64,000 nt of DNA from Truepera sp965215315 (GCA_965215315.1 CBDCDB010000008.1:2294001-2358000); one strand, 5' to 3'; positions 8,899 to 18,239 are shown, counted from the stretch's first letter. The notes: generated from the letters alone by a model not told the origin. Made by a program: numbers and translations.

Positions 8899-9846
8899 GT
8901 GAAACTGCTCTATCCGACCTCTCTAAAGATTGATACGGGGTTGCTGGAGGGTTCCGGCGTCACCCTCTGCCCCTATAAGGTTGACAAGATACTGCCTCAG
9001 GAACACCACGACGCTGAAGTTTTAGTTGCGTGGGGTAACAGCGCCCGAATGCTTGGGAATGCAGCCACGGAGCTGAACCACCTCCGCTGGGTTCAGTCGC
9101 TCGCAGCTGGCCCTAATGACGTGCTAAACGCCGGTTTTACGGCGAACGTCACGGTGACAACCGGGAGCGGGCTGCACGACCACACCGTTGCTGAACACGC
9201 CCTTGGACTCCTCCTCAACGCAGCAAGGCGGTTTTATGAAATGCGCGACTTTCAAAGGCAGCGCCGCTGGCCCGGACATTTGGGCGGCCCGCAACCCGAC
9301 CGGCCTAAAGACGATTTTCAGACGTTGCAAGACGCCCACGTGCTCGTTTGGGGTTACGGCAACATCGCCCGGACGCTCGCCCCGCACCTGAAGCTGTTAG
9401 GCGCACATGTCCGGGGTGTCGCCCGTAGCGCCGGGGTCAGAGACGGCACTGAAGTCTTCACTGAAGACGCACTTCCTCAGTTACTCCCTCAAACCGACGC
9501 GCTGGTGATGATTTTGCCCGGTGCCGAGGCGACGCGGCACGCGCTCTCGAGCCAACGTCTAGCCCTTCTGCCCGGACACGCCTGGGTCGTCAACGTCGGA
9601 CGCGGTACTTCGGTCGATGAAACCGCGCTTGCTCGAGCCCTTCACGCGGGTAAGCTCGGTGGCGCAGCGCTCGACGTTTTTGAAACCGAACCACTGCCCG
9701 CAGGTTCGCCCTTTTGGGACGTACCGAACCTCATCATCTCACCGCACGCAGCCGGAGGTAGACCGCAAGGTGCGGAAGCCTTGATTGCCGAAAATCTCCG
9801 ACGGTTTCTTGCAGGGCAGCCCTTAAGAAACGTGATTGAGCGTTAG
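8899..9846 (+). CDS. D-isomer-specific 2-hydroxyacid dehydrogenase
   Basis: 315 residues starting at GTG. The NAD-binding core lies at about 150-270, with VLVWGYGNIARTLAPHLKLLGAHVRG (a Rossmann motif reading G-Y-G-N rather than GxGxxG), then the catalytic Arg region VVNVGRGTSVDETAL, the Glu region LDVFETEPLPAGSPFWDVPN, and the His motif ISPHAAGGR. The family oxidises or reduces 2-hydroxy acids; substrate cannot be read here. The next small gene starts 20 bases downstream, so they may share a transcript. Confidence 0.9.
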   Translation: MKLLYPTSLKIDTGLLEGSGVTLCPYKVDKILPQEHHDAEVLVAWGNSARMLGNAATELNHLRWVQSLAAGPNDVLNAGFTANVTVTTGSGLHDHTVAEHALGLLLNAARRFYEMRDFQRQRRWPGHLGGPQPDRPKDDFQTLQDAHVLVWGYGNIARTLAPHLKLLGAHVRGVARSAGVRDGTEVFTEDALPQLLPQTDALVMILPGAEATRHALSSQRLALLPGHAWVVNVGRGTSVDETALARALHAGKLGGAALDVFETEPLPAGSPFWDVPNLIISPHAAGGRPQGAEALIAENLRRFLAGQPLRNVIER

Positions 9847-9865
9847 ACGCGCCTATGCTGGAGCT

Positions 9866-10135
9866 ATGGACGTCATTCACAATTCTGCCCACAACCGCTT
9901 TGAAGTTGCCCTGGAAGGCGGCGTATCAGCCGAACTCAGTTACGTTCTGAGTCCCGGAGCAGGTACGTTGACCATTACACACACATATGTTCCACCCACA
10001 TTTGAAGGTCAGGGCGTCGCCAGTAAGCTGACTAGAGAGGCTTTGGGGTACGCTGCTAGCAAGGGGCTCGAGGTCATCCCGCTCTGCTCATTCGCCGTAA
10101 AGTATATTGAACGTCAGCGCCGTAAGAGCGTATAA
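9866..10135 (+). CDS. Small GNAT-like N-acetyltransferase (YidJ/Gtn-type)
   Basis: 89 residues from ATG 9866. The core is SYVLSPGAGTLTITHTYVPPTFEGQGVASKLTREAL, then VIPLCSFAVKYIERQ. This matches the short one-domain GNAT-like family whose members have only the acetyl-CoA-binding half (EGQGVASKL corresponds to motif A), including the conserved Cys and the FxxxYIxxH-like end. The substrate is unknown. I placed the start at ATG 9866 because upstream residues are unrelated and GGAG sits just before it. Confidence 0.8.
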   Translation: MDVIHNSAHNRFEVALEGGVSAELSYVLSPGAGTLTITHTYVPPTFEGQGVASKLTREALGYAASKGLEVIPLCSFAVKYIERQRRKSV

Positions 10136-10136
10136 G

Positions 10137-11390
10137 TCAAGCGCCCCTGGCCCGCACACCACGACCCAAGACAAGCGCCGCTGCGTGCTCACCACTTTCC
10201 ATCGCCCCCTGAATTGAACTCATACTGGTCGCTTCAGATGCAATCAAAACATTCTGTAGCGGCGTCTCATTATCTGGTAGCGCCGCGCTAAACCCTGCAG
10301 GTTGCGCGAACTGGGCAAAGGGAATACGGATTATTTTTAGCAGACGTAGCTGTTTTGCGGCGTCACCGTACCAAGCTGTAAGCTCACGTTTTACGCTCGT
10401 ATCAAGCTCACGGTCATCTAAATCTTCCGCACCTAGCGCCGTAACCGAGAGCAGATGCTGCCCTGCCGGAGCGAGCAGCGGATTGACGTTACTCAGCCAG
10501 AGGGCATTGTTGACGTAACCCGTCTCAGCGTTTAGAAGAAGGCGCGGTTCGTCGTCCAGGCGCATAGGTGAAGCGTAATAAAGATAGGTACTACCGACGC
10601 TCTCGGCCGGAGTTGCAACACCCGTCAACCGTTTCAGCTCCGGTGGATCGGTGGCTACGATGACGTGGGTGGCCCCCAGACTCTCCCCTGCTGTTTTGAC
10701 GGTGACGCCTGCGGCGTGGGGCTCGAGACCCACAACTTTCGTATTAAAACTGACCTCTAACCCTTCAGCAAGTTGCTGCGAAATCCGGCCTATCCCGCCC
10801 CGTGGCAGCGCAATCTGACCGTCTAGCAGCATCCGGAAGTAATAGCGGAAAAGTTTTGAACTCGTTGAAAGGTCGCGCTGTAAGAAGATACCGCCGAAAA
10901 ACGACGCAAAAAACCGTTCGATAACCCGTTCTGAAAACCCGTAACGCCGTAAAAAGTCGTGGGTCGGCCTATCTTCGCCCATCAGCAGCTGTGAGACCGG
11001 AGCGCCTTCAAGCGTCGCAGCGAGCGTCAAGAGCCTCACCCGGTCAGGCCAGCTTAAGCTCCCGGCCTGCAACGTGCCCCGTAAACTGCCGGGATCGCGC
11101 CCGACCGTTTCACGCGAACGTCCCTGACAGATAACGGCTGCCGGGAGCAGGTTCACGAGGTCTAGGCGTTTGAGGTCGAGATTGCGTTTTACGGCGGGGT
11201 AGGCCGTAAACAAAACCTGAAACCCGGCGTCCAAGGTAAACCCGTCTTGCGTCACCGAATGAACGCGGCCCCCGAGGTGAGCTTGGGCCTCGAGCACCCT
11301 CACCTTGACTCCGGCGAGCCGGAACTGCCTAGCTGCCGTCAACCCAGCCAACCCCGTACCGATGACGACGACGTTCTTATCACCTTTCAC
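10137..11390 (-). CDS. FAD-dependent amine oxidase/phytoene-desaturase-like oxidoreductase
   Basis: 417 residues. The N-terminus shows the dinucleotide-binding motif VVIGTGLAGLTAARQF followed by VRVLEAQAHLGGRVHS, typical of the flavin amine oxidase/protoporphyrinogen oxidase superfamily. The C-terminal FAD motif reads NVLIASEATSMSSIQGAMESGEHAA. Plausible roles are carotenoid or porphyrin-related oxidation, but no neighbour points to a pathway. Its 3' end lies one base from the stop of the convergent GNAT gene. Function beyond FAD oxidoreductase is not supported. Confidence 0.87.
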   Translation of the reverse strand: MKGDKNVVVIGTGLAGLTAARQFRLAGVKVRVLEAQAHLGGRVHSVTQDGFTLDAGFQVLFTAYPAVKRNLDLKRLDLVNLLPAAVICQGRSRETVGRDPGSLRGTLQAGSLSWPDRVRLLTLAATLEGAPVSQLLMGEDRPTHDFLRRYGFSERVIERFFASFFGGIFLQRDLSTSSKLFRYYFRMLLDGQIALPRGGIGRISQQLAEGLEVSFNTKVVGLEPHAAGVTVKTAGESLGATHVIVATDPPELKRLTGVATPAESVGSTYLYYASPMRLDDEPRLLLNAETGYVNNALWLSNVNPLLAPAGQHLLSVTALGAEDLDDRELDTSVKRELTAWYGDAAKQLRLLKIIRIPFAQFAQPAGFSAALPDNETPLQNVLIASEATSMSSIQGAMESGEHAAALVLGRGVRARGA

Positions 11391-11534
11391 CCACCCAGTC
11401 TAGCAGGGAAACACGCTTGTTTTTTGCGGCCTGTCACGCCTTGCCTAGAGGCGTAGGCCCGGACGTTTAGACGCTCTAGGACGGGGTAGACTAAAGTCAA
11501 ACGCACCCTTGACTAGCGGTGCCGAGGAGGAAAG

Positions 11535-12920
11535 ATGGACTATCAACTGCTGATTATCGGGGCGGGGCCGGGGGGCTATCACGCCGCCATCCGCGCCGCG
11601 CAGCTCGGCCTAAAAACGGCGTGTGTCGAAGAGACCTATGTAGGCGGCGTCTGCCTGAACGTCGGGTGTATTCCGACCAAAGCGCTTTTGCACGTCGCTG
11701 AAGATTTGCGCGAAGCAGAGCACGCGAAAGATTACGGGATTGACTTTGGTAAACCCAAGATAGATTTGGAGCAAGTGGACAAGTGGAAAACGGGCATCGT
11801 CAACAAACTGACCGGCGGCGTGCGGAGCTTGCTGAAGAGCAATAAAGTTGACTTGATTGAAGGTCACGCGGTTCTTAAAGATAAAAATACCCTTCAGGTC
11901 GGCGATAAGAGCTTCTCAGCCGAAAAAATTATCGTAGCGACTGGTTCAGAACCCATCGAGATTCCGGGGTTTGAAACGAACGGCGACACGATTGTCAATT
12001 CAACGGGGGCGCTGTTAGTTTCCGAAGTGCCGAAACGTTTTTTAGCGATTGGTGGCAGCGCGATTGGCCTCGAGTTTTCCGACATCTATCACGCCCTAGG
12101 CGCAGAAGTTACCGTTGTTGAACTGATGGACGAAATCGTTCCGACCGCCGACCGTGACGCGGCCAAAGAGCTGCGTAAGTCGTTCGACAAACGCGGCGTT
12201 AAAATCTTGACCGGTACCAAAGCGCTGAGCCAGAAGAAGACGAAGGGTGGGCTCGAGGTCACTTTAGAGCGAGACGGTAAGAAAGAAACTCTCGTCGTCG
12301 ATAAGATTCTCGTTGCTGTCGGACGTAAACCTCGCAGTACAGGGCTTGGATTAGAAGAGGTGGGGGTCACCGTAGAGCGCGGTTTCATCCCGACGAACGC
12401 GCAGATGCAGACAAACATCCCCAACATCTACGCCATCGGTGACGTGAGCAAGCCGCCACTTTTGGCCCACAAAGCGATGAAAGAGGGCTTGGTCGCCGCT
12501 GAACACGCCGCCGGTCAGCCTGCCGCCTACGACACCATCGTCCCGGCAGTCGTCTACACGAGCCCTGAACTCGCGTCGGTTGGCATGACCGAGCAGGAAG
12601 CCAAAGATGCCGGTCATAAGGTACGTGTCGGAACCTTCCCCCTCGCCGCGTCGGGCCGCGCCATGACGCTCGGGGTGAGCGAGGGCATCGTCAAGGTCAT
12701 CGGCGATGAAGAGACAGACCTGCTTTTGGGCTTTCACATGGTCGGGCCGAGCGCGGGCGATATGGTTTCCGAAGCCGCGCTCGCCATCGAGATGGGCGCA
12801 ACCCTAGAAGACATCTCGCTAACGCAGCACGCCCACCCGACGATTGCCGAAAGCTTTATGGAAGCGGCAGAAGCGGCGCACGGCCTAGCGATTCACGTTG
12901 CGAACAAACGCCGTAAGTAA
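11535..12920 (+). CDS. lpdA: Dihydrolipoyl dehydrogenase
   Basis: 461 residues, full length for E3. FAD-binding IIGAGPGGYHAAIRAAQLG, the redox-active disulfide GGVCLNVGCIPTKALL (about residues 36-51), an NAD-binding GGSAIGLEFSDIY, AIGDV and the C-terminal HAHPTIAESFMEAA with the active-site His are all present. It reoxidises dihydrolipoamide of 2-oxoacid dehydrogenase complexes, or of glycine cleavage, using NAD+. Start ATG 11535 has an excellent GAGGAGG ribosome-binding site. No E1 or E2 genes are adjacent, but a protein with an E3-binding-like domain is encoded at 58.9-59.5 kb. Confidence 0.96.
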   Translation: MDYQLLIIGAGPGGYHAAIRAAQLGLKTACVEETYVGGVCLNVGCIPTKALLHVAEDLREAEHAKDYGIDFGKPKIDLEQVDKWKTGIVNKLTGGVRSLLKSNKVDLIEGHAVLKDKNTLQVGDKSFSAEKIIVATGSEPIEIPGFETNGDTIVNSTGALLVSEVPKRFLAIGGSAIGLEFSDIYHALGAEVTVVELMDEIVPTADRDAAKELRKSFDKRGVKILTGTKALSQKKTKGGLEVTLERDGKKETLVVDKILVAVGRKPRSTGLGLEEVGVTVERGFIPTNAQMQTNIPNIYAIGDVSKPPLLAHKAMKEGLVAAEHAAGQPAAYDTIVPAVVYTSPELASVGMTEQEAKDAGHKVRVGTFPLAASGRAMTLGVSEGIVKVIGDEETDLLLGFHMVGPSAGDMVSEAALAIEMGATLEDISLTQHAHPTIAESFMEAAEAAHGLAIHVANKRRK

Positions 12921-12949
12921 ATTGTCGTAAACAGAACCATAAATAAAAG

Positions 12950-12979
12950 AAGAGTTGCCTCGTTACAGGCAACTCTTTT
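12950..12979. terminator. Bidirectional terminator between lpdA and the cyclase gene
   Basis: Arms AAGAGTTGCCT and AGGCAACTCTT enclose a six-base loop. A-rich and T-rich flanks lie on either side, so it can serve both convergent genes. Confidence 0.85.
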
Positions 12980-12995
12980 CATTCGGGTATTCGAT

Positions 12996-13619
12996 CTAAA
13001 TGGGACGCAACCATACTCGTAACGGCGAAGCGTCACTGCCAACGATTTTAAGCGGCATCGCTACCATTTCGAAGTGCCCTTCTTGAACATCGCGCAGGTC
13101 GAGACCTTCAATCACCCAAACGCCTGCGCCTAAAAGCGTCCGGTGGGTATGAAAGGTGTCGGCAAAAGGTGCGACGGAGAGATAGTCTACACCGACGACA
13201 GCGATTTTACGTTCGACCAAGAATTGTGCAGCGTCGGCGTCTACGGCGACGTAGGCTTCATCAAAGGGCTCAGTCAGCCAGTCTTTGTGCGAGTTCGTCG
13301 TTCTGAAGAAGATACGCTCGCCTGGTTCCAAGGCTCCGGCTCTCTTTTCGTAAGCCGTAAGTTCCGCGCTCGAGACTACCCCACCCGAAATCTCAGCCAC
13401 TCTGACCGGCCCGAACATCGCCTCAAAAGGTGCAGCCGTGATATCCGACCCGTCTTTATAGAAATGCAGCGGCGCGTCCATATGCGTGCCCGTATGCGTA
13501 CTCATCATTAAAATGCTGACGTTTGAGTCCTTACCGTCGTCGATACTGCTGGCACGGTACCGTTCGGTTTGCGGCTGACCGGGCCAGACCACCATCTCGG
13601 GTTGAATAGGATAGGTCAC
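12996..13619 (-). CDS. Cyclase family protein (kynurenine-formamidase-like)
   Basis: 207 residues. The metal-binding signature MSTHTGTHMDAPLHFYKDG at about residues 39-57 matches HxGTHxDxPxH of the cyclase/KynB family. YPIQPEMVVWPGQP at the start and VVGVDYLSVAP later also fit. Such enzymes hydrolyse N-formyl-kynurenine or related amide and lactone substrates with divalent metals; there is no tryptophan-degradation gene nearby to fix the substrate. The SDR gene lies 32 bases upstream on the same strand, suggesting a two-gene operon. Confidence 0.88.
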   Translation of the reverse strand: MTYPIQPEMVVWPGQPQTERYRASSIDDGKDSNVSILMMSTHTGTHMDAPLHFYKDGSDITAAPFEAMFGPVRVAEISGGVVSSAELTAYEKRAGALEPGERIFFRTTNSHKDWLTEPFDEAYVAVDADAAQFLVERKIAVVGVDYLSVAPFADTFHTHRTLLGAGVWVIEGLDLRDVQEGHFEMVAMPLKIVGSDASPLRVWLRPI

Positions 13620-13651
13620 GTCGAGCCACGCTTTACCGTTTATAGGACAGC

Positions 13652-14461
13652 CTAACCAAACGCGGTCTGCACTGCGCCGCCGTCAACCCGGTAGTTCGAG
13701 CCGTCCACGTACATGGCCAGGTCGGAGCACAAAAACGCAATCACGTTGGCAACCTCTTGTGGCTTACCGCGCCGTTTGAGGGTAATGCCAGGGCGCTCTT
13801 CGGCTAAAAAGCTCTCGACCGCTTCGTCTACACTCTTCCCCAGCTCTTCTGCCCGCTGCTCCATCATCGCGTCTGTCATCGGCGTTTCGACGTAGGCGGG
13901 CGACACCACGTTTACGTGTACCCCGTCCGGGCCGTAAGCTTTGGAAAGCCCTTTGGTGAGGTTGATAACGCCCGCTTTGGCAGCGTTGTAGGGCGTTTCT
14001 TCGGCGTAGGGTTGAATCGCGTTTTCAGAGGCGATCAGGACGATGCGCCCATACCCGCGTTCGCGCATCCCCGGAATAAACGCGCGGCACATCCGCACCG
14101 CGCCCATCAGGTCGGTGTTGAGAGTCTCGAGCCACCCATCATCGCTAAGTTCCAAAAAGTCGCCTGCTGCGCCCCGCACTCCGGCAATATGCGCGAGAAC
14201 CGCTGCGCCACCCTGTTCGTTGGCAGCTTCAAGCAGCTTATCGACGTCATCTAGGTTAGTCAGGTCGGCAGGAACTATAGCTACCTCAGCGCCGGGTGCA
14301 TGCTCTTCAACTTGCGCTTTGGCTTTTTCCAAAGAATCTTGTTTCATGTCGCTAAGGAGTACCTTCGCACCCTCAGCAGCGAGCGTCATGGCGGTGTGAA
14401 AACCGATACCTGAATCTGCGCCGGTTACTACGGCGAGCCGTCCGTTAAAGGCTAAGTCCAT
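13652..14461 (-). CDS. Short-chain dehydrogenase/reductase
   Basis: 269 residues with the classical SDR pattern: VVTGADSGIGFHTAM at residues 11-25, LAHIAGVRGAAG, the catalytic Ser in VLIASENAIQP, YNAAK (Tyr-x-x-x-Lys) and the C-terminal VDGG. It is an NAD(P)(H)-dependent oxidoreductase, FabG-like in length, with an insertion around MTDAMMEQRAEELGKSV. The TAM-like VIAFLCSDLAMYVDGS segment is standard. It is probably expressed with the downstream cyclase. The substrate is unknown. Confidence 0.9.
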   Translation of the reverse strand: MDLAFNGRLAVVTGADSGIGFHTAMTLAAEGAKVLLSDMKQDSLEKAKAQVEEHAPGAEVAIVPADLTNLDDVDKLLEAANEQGGAAVLAHIAGVRGAAGDFLELSDDGWLETLNTDLMGAVRMCRAFIPGMRERGYGRIVLIASENAIQPYAEETPYNAAKAGVINLTKGLSKAYGPDGVHVNVVSPAYVETPMTDAMMEQRAEELGKSVDEAVESFLAEERPGITLKRRGKPQEVANVIAFLCSDLAMYVDGSNYRVDGGAVQTAFG

Positions 14462-14555
14462 GAAGAAAATTTACCGGAACGGCAGCCTACGAACTACGCG
14501 CTGCACTATAATCGCCGCGTTATTAGGAGGCGACTTCGGCGTCAGCGATCTCAGA

Positions 14556-14590
14556 AAACGAGAAGGACACGGCGTAGCCGTGTCCTTGCG
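14556..14590 (-). terminator. Terminator after the beta-helix lipoprotein gene
   Basis: A perfect 11-base stem AAGGACACGGC/GCCGTGTCCTT with a three-base loop, followed on the minus strand by a short T-rich run. Confidence 0.75.
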
Positions 14591-14604
14591 AGTGTTTGAG
14601 TTCT

Positions 14605-15603
14605 TTAGCGGTACTTGGAAAACTCGGGGTTACGGCTGAACCAAGCGTTGCGCGCTTTTGTCCAGACGTTCTTGTCAGTTGTGACGTTGAAGCAAGCAGG
14701 GCTGGCTTTCTTGAGTTGCTCGAGGTAACGCTTGTCTCTACCGGTGTAGACGATCGTGTTTTTGTTACCGCGGCAAGCACCCTCGTTGAGCGGACGGCTT
14801 TTGATCCGTGGGTGGTCGCCGATATCCATGTAACCCGCGCTCTTGGGTAACAAGAAGACATTATTCTTGAGCGTAAGGCGGCAACCGGCTGATTTGGTGT
14901 CGAAAGTCCACTTAAACATGTAGGCGCTACGCTTTGGGTTCATCGCAATCAAGCTGTTTTCAATGGTCAGCGAACTATTTCCAAATTTGCGGTTTTTCTC
15001 TCTACGGCAGGAGACTCCCATAAAAGCGTTGTCAACAAGGACGCCGGAAACTCGGCCGCTGTTGCCGCGGTCGTTTTCGATACCGTCGTCACCGGCATTC
15101 CGGATATAGGAATTGCGGAAATTCCAGTTTTGGTTGTTGTCCTTGAAAGAGATACCGTCGCCTGCGTTGAGAACAGCCACTTTTTCGACAATCGCATTGG
15201 GCGAGTCGTAGAAGAGAATGCCAGCAGCGTTATGAAAGGTACTCCACGACGCACTAAGGCTAAGTCCAACGTCAACGACACCACCAGAAAAGCAGAGCCC
15301 CCTGTTGCCGTTAGAGAGAAGCGCAGGTTTCCGACCTAGAAACTTTGCCCCACGTGCGTCAACTCTAGCGTTGCTCTGCCGCCGCACAATACCTGCCTTG
15401 TTATAGTTTCCGCTCATCTTGATGAGCTTGCCGCCGTCATTAAGGCAGGAGCCGCTACCTTGAGTGCTGAGGTCGGCTGTGGGTACTTGGGGCTCGAGCC
15501 CGCTGTTACAAGCCCCTAAAAGTAAAAGGGTACCTAAAAGTAAAATAGACGAGCCACGGGCAACCAGGCTTTTGGAGCCCTTGACGTTTGCACTGTTTTT
15601 CAA
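14605..15603 (-). CDS. Right-handed beta-helix lipoprotein
   Basis: 332 residues if started at TTG 15603, which has AGAGGA just upstream; the longer frame adds residues unlike a signal peptide. A hydrophobic segment ends in LLLLGACNSG, a lipobox, so it is a secreted lipoprotein. The body contains repeated short beta-strand patterns with Asn ladders (DGISFKDNNQNWNFRNSYIRNAGDDGIENDRGN, SLTIENSLIAMNPKRSAYMF), typical of parallel beta-helix polysaccharide-lyase-like proteins. No lyase catalytic set is evident to me, so binding or degradation of an envelope or environmental polysaccharide is inference. Confidence 0.78.
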   Translation of the reverse strand: MKNSANVKGSKSLVARGSSILLLGTLLLLGACNSGLEPQVPTADLSTQGSGSCLNDGGKLIKMSGNYNKAGIVRRQSNARVDARGAKFLGRKPALLSNGNRGLCFSGGVVDVGLSLSASWSTFHNAAGILFYDSPNAIVEKVAVLNAGDGISFKDNNQNWNFRNSYIRNAGDDGIENDRGNSGRVSGVLVDNAFMGVSCRREKNRKFGNSSLTIENSLIAMNPKRSAYMFKWTFDTKSAGCRLTLKNNVFLLPKSAGYMDIGDHPRIKSRPLNEGACRGNKNTIVYTGRDKRYLEQLKKASPACFNVTTDKNVWTKARNAWFSRNPEFSKYR

Positions 15604-16173
15604 TGTAAGTCCTCTCGGCTGGTGAGTTCCAAAGCGGCGCGGCACCAGGGGTTGGAGAAGACGTGCGCGTATGCGTACAGCAACCCCGATGGTTGTGCGC
15701 ACGTCTTCTGACGTTCAATTAGGTTGTGCAAGGTGTTTGAGGGGAGGCCATCCGCTCAACAGAGTTAAAGGTATCGTGGGCTAGTATTAAAATTGTTAAG
15801 TATTTATGAATAAAAAATGGCAGCGAAGCTAAGAAACCTTTATGGTCAGGAGCAAACCCTGGTTTTTTGGAGCTCGAGCTCTTTCTCATAATGTTGCGCA
15901 AACAGCTATAAATGTTAATTTTTTCACACCGAAATGCGCTGTAATCACCTTGAAAATGCAACTGATGTTCAGAAACTTGGAACATTTAATGAATGTTCCC
16001 GGTCACCTAAATTCGATATTTAGCTGTTTGTGTTGAAGTGATAGCACCAACACTGCCCGGAGTCAGGTTCTCATCAAACTCGTTGCTAGGTCGGTTCAGA
16101 GATGAAATCGCCGCCGATATGCAGACATTTCGAGCCTTCAGCGGCTCTGCTACAGTAGTGAGAGAGGTGAAAC
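15604..16173. other. A+T-rich divergent intergenic region
   Basis: 570 bases, clearly richer in A+T than the surroundings, between the beta-helix gene and the Gfo/Idh/MocA gene. Open frames here look like chance. It contains a 21-base dyad at 15979-15999 (separate entry). The low G+C could mean foreign origin or a strong regulatory region. Confidence 0.5.
15979..15999. promoter_or_regulatory. Perfect dyad GGAACATT-N5-AATGTTCC, candidate operator
   Basis: Eight-base arms in perfect inversion around TAATG lie in the A+T-rich divergent region, about 175 bases before the oxidoreductase start. A GTTC half-site at 15967-15970 is close by. Symmetry and position suggest a dimeric repressor site; no T-tract follows to make it a terminator. 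Confidence 0.4.
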
Positions 16174-17172
16174 ATGACGATTCGCTGGGGCATTTTGGGA
16201 ACGGGTAATATCGCGCAGCAGTTTGCTCGGGGTCTTGCCGAACTCCCGGACGCGCAGCTTGTCGGGGTCGGCTCGAGAAATCTGGAGACCGCGCAGGCGT
16301 TTGCAACCGACTTTGGAGCCGCTCACGCCCACGGCAGCTACGACGCGCTCGCGCAAGACTCCGAAGCCGAGGTCGTCTATATCGCTACGCCGCACACCCT
16401 GCACGCTGAAAACAGTCTGCTCTGTTTGGGGGCAGGCAAGGCGGTACTCTGCGAAAAACCCTTTGCGCTCAGTGCAGCTCAAGCCCAAACTGTTATCGAC
16501 GCCGCTAGAGCTGAAGGACTTTTTTTGATGGAGGCGATGTGGACGCGCTTTTTTCCGCTTTTTGGGACGTTACGCGAGCTTGTCGAGGCAGGCCGTATCG
16601 GTGAACCCAAACTGTTACACGCCGATTTCGGCTTTGCGGGCCCGGTCACGCAAAACCGTCTTTTCAACCCGGAGTTGGGCGGCGGCGCACTGCTCGATGT
16701 AGGCGTTTATCCGGTGTCGCTGGCGTCATATTTGTTGGGCACACCGACGGAGGTCTCGAGCCACGCCCATTTGGGCAAGACCGGCGTTGACGAACAAAAC
16801 GCTATCGTCTTAAAGCACCAGAACGGCGCATTGGCGCTGCTCAGCTCCACCATTCGCGCCGCAACGCCGCAAGAAGCTTTCATCATGGGTACAGAAGGCA
16901 ACATCCGGGTTTGCGCTCCGTGGTGGCAACCTGAAAAGCTGGTTTTAACCGACACAAACGGTGAAGAAACGTTTAGCTCGCCGCTACCGCATAACGGCTA
17001 CGCCTACGAAGCCGCCGAGGTCATGCGGTGTTTGCGGGAAGGGAGGCTCGGGAGCCCCCTCATGCCCCTAGCTGAGACTCTGAGCATCATGCAAACGCTC
17101 GATACCTGCCGCGCTCAGTGGGGTCTCAGATATCCAGGGGACATCCGTCCGGGCGACGCACCTGAAGCCTAA
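16174..17172 (+). CDS. Gfo/Idh/MocA family oxidoreductase
   Basis: 332 residues. The NAD(P)-binding N-terminus reads RWGILGTGNIAQQFARGL, followed by YIATPHTLHAENSLLCLGAGKAVLCEKPFAL with the conserved Glu-Lys-Pro. The C-terminal alpha/beta domain has GGGALLDVGVYPVSLA, the Asp-x-Gly-x-Tyr pattern of dihydrodiol and sugar dehydrogenases. The start has AGAGAGG upstream. It probably oxidises a sugar or cyclitol; the substrate is not determinable. A possible operator lies upstream. Confidence 0.92.
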   Translation: MTIRWGILGTGNIAQQFARGLAELPDAQLVGVGSRNLETAQAFATDFGAAHAHGSYDALAQDSEAEVVYIATPHTLHAENSLLCLGAGKAVLCEKPFALSAAQAQTVIDAARAEGLFLMEAMWTRFFPLFGTLRELVEAGRIGEPKLLHADFGFAGPVTQNRLFNPELGGGALLDVGVYPVSLASYLLGTPTEVSSHAHLGKTGVDEQNAIVLKHQNGALALLSSTIRAATPQEAFIMGTEGNIRVCAPWWQPEKLVLTDTNGEETFSSPLPHNGYAYEAAEVMRCLREGRLGSPLMPLAETLSIMQTLDTCRAQWGLRYPGDIRPGDAPEA

Positions 17173-17225
17173 TCCGGGTTTACCGGGATTACGGCGTCTC
17201 ACCGTAAAATATGAAGAGAGTGCGT

Positions 17226-18239
17226 TTACGTTACCGCTGGAACGCGCTTCGGTTTGCGGAAGGTGATAGTCTCCCACTCGCCCTCTTCGACAACCGTCAG
17301 GTTACTGTTTTGCCCTCTAAACAACGCGACGACCTCCTGAACCAAGTCGTCCGGGGTTGAAGCTGCCGAGGTTATCCCGACCGAGCGCACGCCCTCAAAC
17401 CATTCGGGCCGCACGTCGGCGACGCTCTCGGTGCGTTTGGCGTTGCCAGTCAGATCTTGCGCGAGTTCCAACAGGCGCATCCCGTTCGAGGAATAGTCGC
17501 TGGTCACGACCAAAAACATCTCGACGTGAGGGGCGATGTTACGCACGGCGTCCTGACGGTTCTTGGTGGCGTAGCAGAGGTCGTCCGAGGGCGGAATGAC
17601 GAGTGCTGGAAAGCGGTTTTTCAAGATGGTGATGGTTTTGGCAACGTCATCGACTGAAAGCGTCGTCTGGGTCAGTACCACGACCTTTTCAGGATCAGGG
17701 ACGGTAACAGTTTTCGGGTCGGCTAAATCAGGGTCATGTTTGCGGTTGCCGACGACGCTCACCACCGTCGTTACGTCCGGCGCTTCGCCTTCGGTGCCGA
17801 TGACCTCTTGATGGCGGCTCGAGTCCCCAATCAGTAAGATATGAAACCCCTCACGGGCGTACTTTTTAGCTTCGGAATGAACTTTGGTGACGAGCGGACA
17901 GGTCGCGTCGATAGTCGCTAACCCTAACTCACGCGCCCCCTGCCGAACCGCCGGACTGACGCCGTGCGCGGAGAAAACGACGGTTTCAGCGAGCGTTTCG
18001 CCAGCGGCTCGAGCCTTCTCTTGCAGCGGTCCCAGTTCACTGAGTTCTTCAACAAAGTGAACCCCGTGTTCCGCCCCCAAGCGCCCGATGACGGTATCGT
18101 TGTGGACAATCGCGTGATAGACCGCCAGACCTTCGCCCTGCGCGCTGAGGTCTTGAGCCGCCTCTTTAACGGCCTCAATTGCCATCACCACGCCCGCGCA
18201 GAAGCCTCGAGGTTTAGCCAGATAGAGCGTTTCAACCAT
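17226..18239 (-). CDS. ispH: 4-hydroxy-3-methylbut-2-enyl diphosphate reductase
   Basis: 337 residues. The three iron-sulfur Cys are visible: KPRGFCAGVVMAIEAV (about 13), DATCPLVTKVH, and SDDLCYATKNRQDAVRN. FSAHGVSP and SAASTPDDLV (usually SAGASTPE) are further IspH features. The enzyme carries out the last step of the MEP isoprenoid pathway, making IPP and DMAPP with a 4Fe-4S cluster. It is monocistronic. The 3' ends of this gene and the upstream oxidoreductase face each other. Confidence 0.95.
   Translation of the reverse strand: MVETLYLAKPRGFCAGVVMAIEAVKEAAQDLSAQGEGLAVYHAIVHNDTVIGRLGAEHGVHFVEELSELGPLQEKARAAGETLAETVVFSAHGVSPAVRQGARELGLATIDATCPLVTKVHSEAKKYAREGFHILLIGDSSRHQEVIGTEGEAPDVTTVVSVVGNRKHDPDLADPKTVTVPDPEKVVVLTQTTLSVDDVAKTITILKNRFPALVIPPSDDLCYATKNRQDAVRNIAPHVEMFLVVTSDYSSNGMRLLELAQDLTGNAKRTESVADVRPEWFEGVRSVGITSAASTPDDLVQEVVALFRGQNSNLTVVEEGEWETITFRKPKRVPAVT

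Noticed and set aside
15842..16036. 64-residue plus-strand frame in the A+T-rich gap
   Set aside because: No ribosome-binding site, no recognised motif, and it overlaps a perfect dyad likely to be regulatory.
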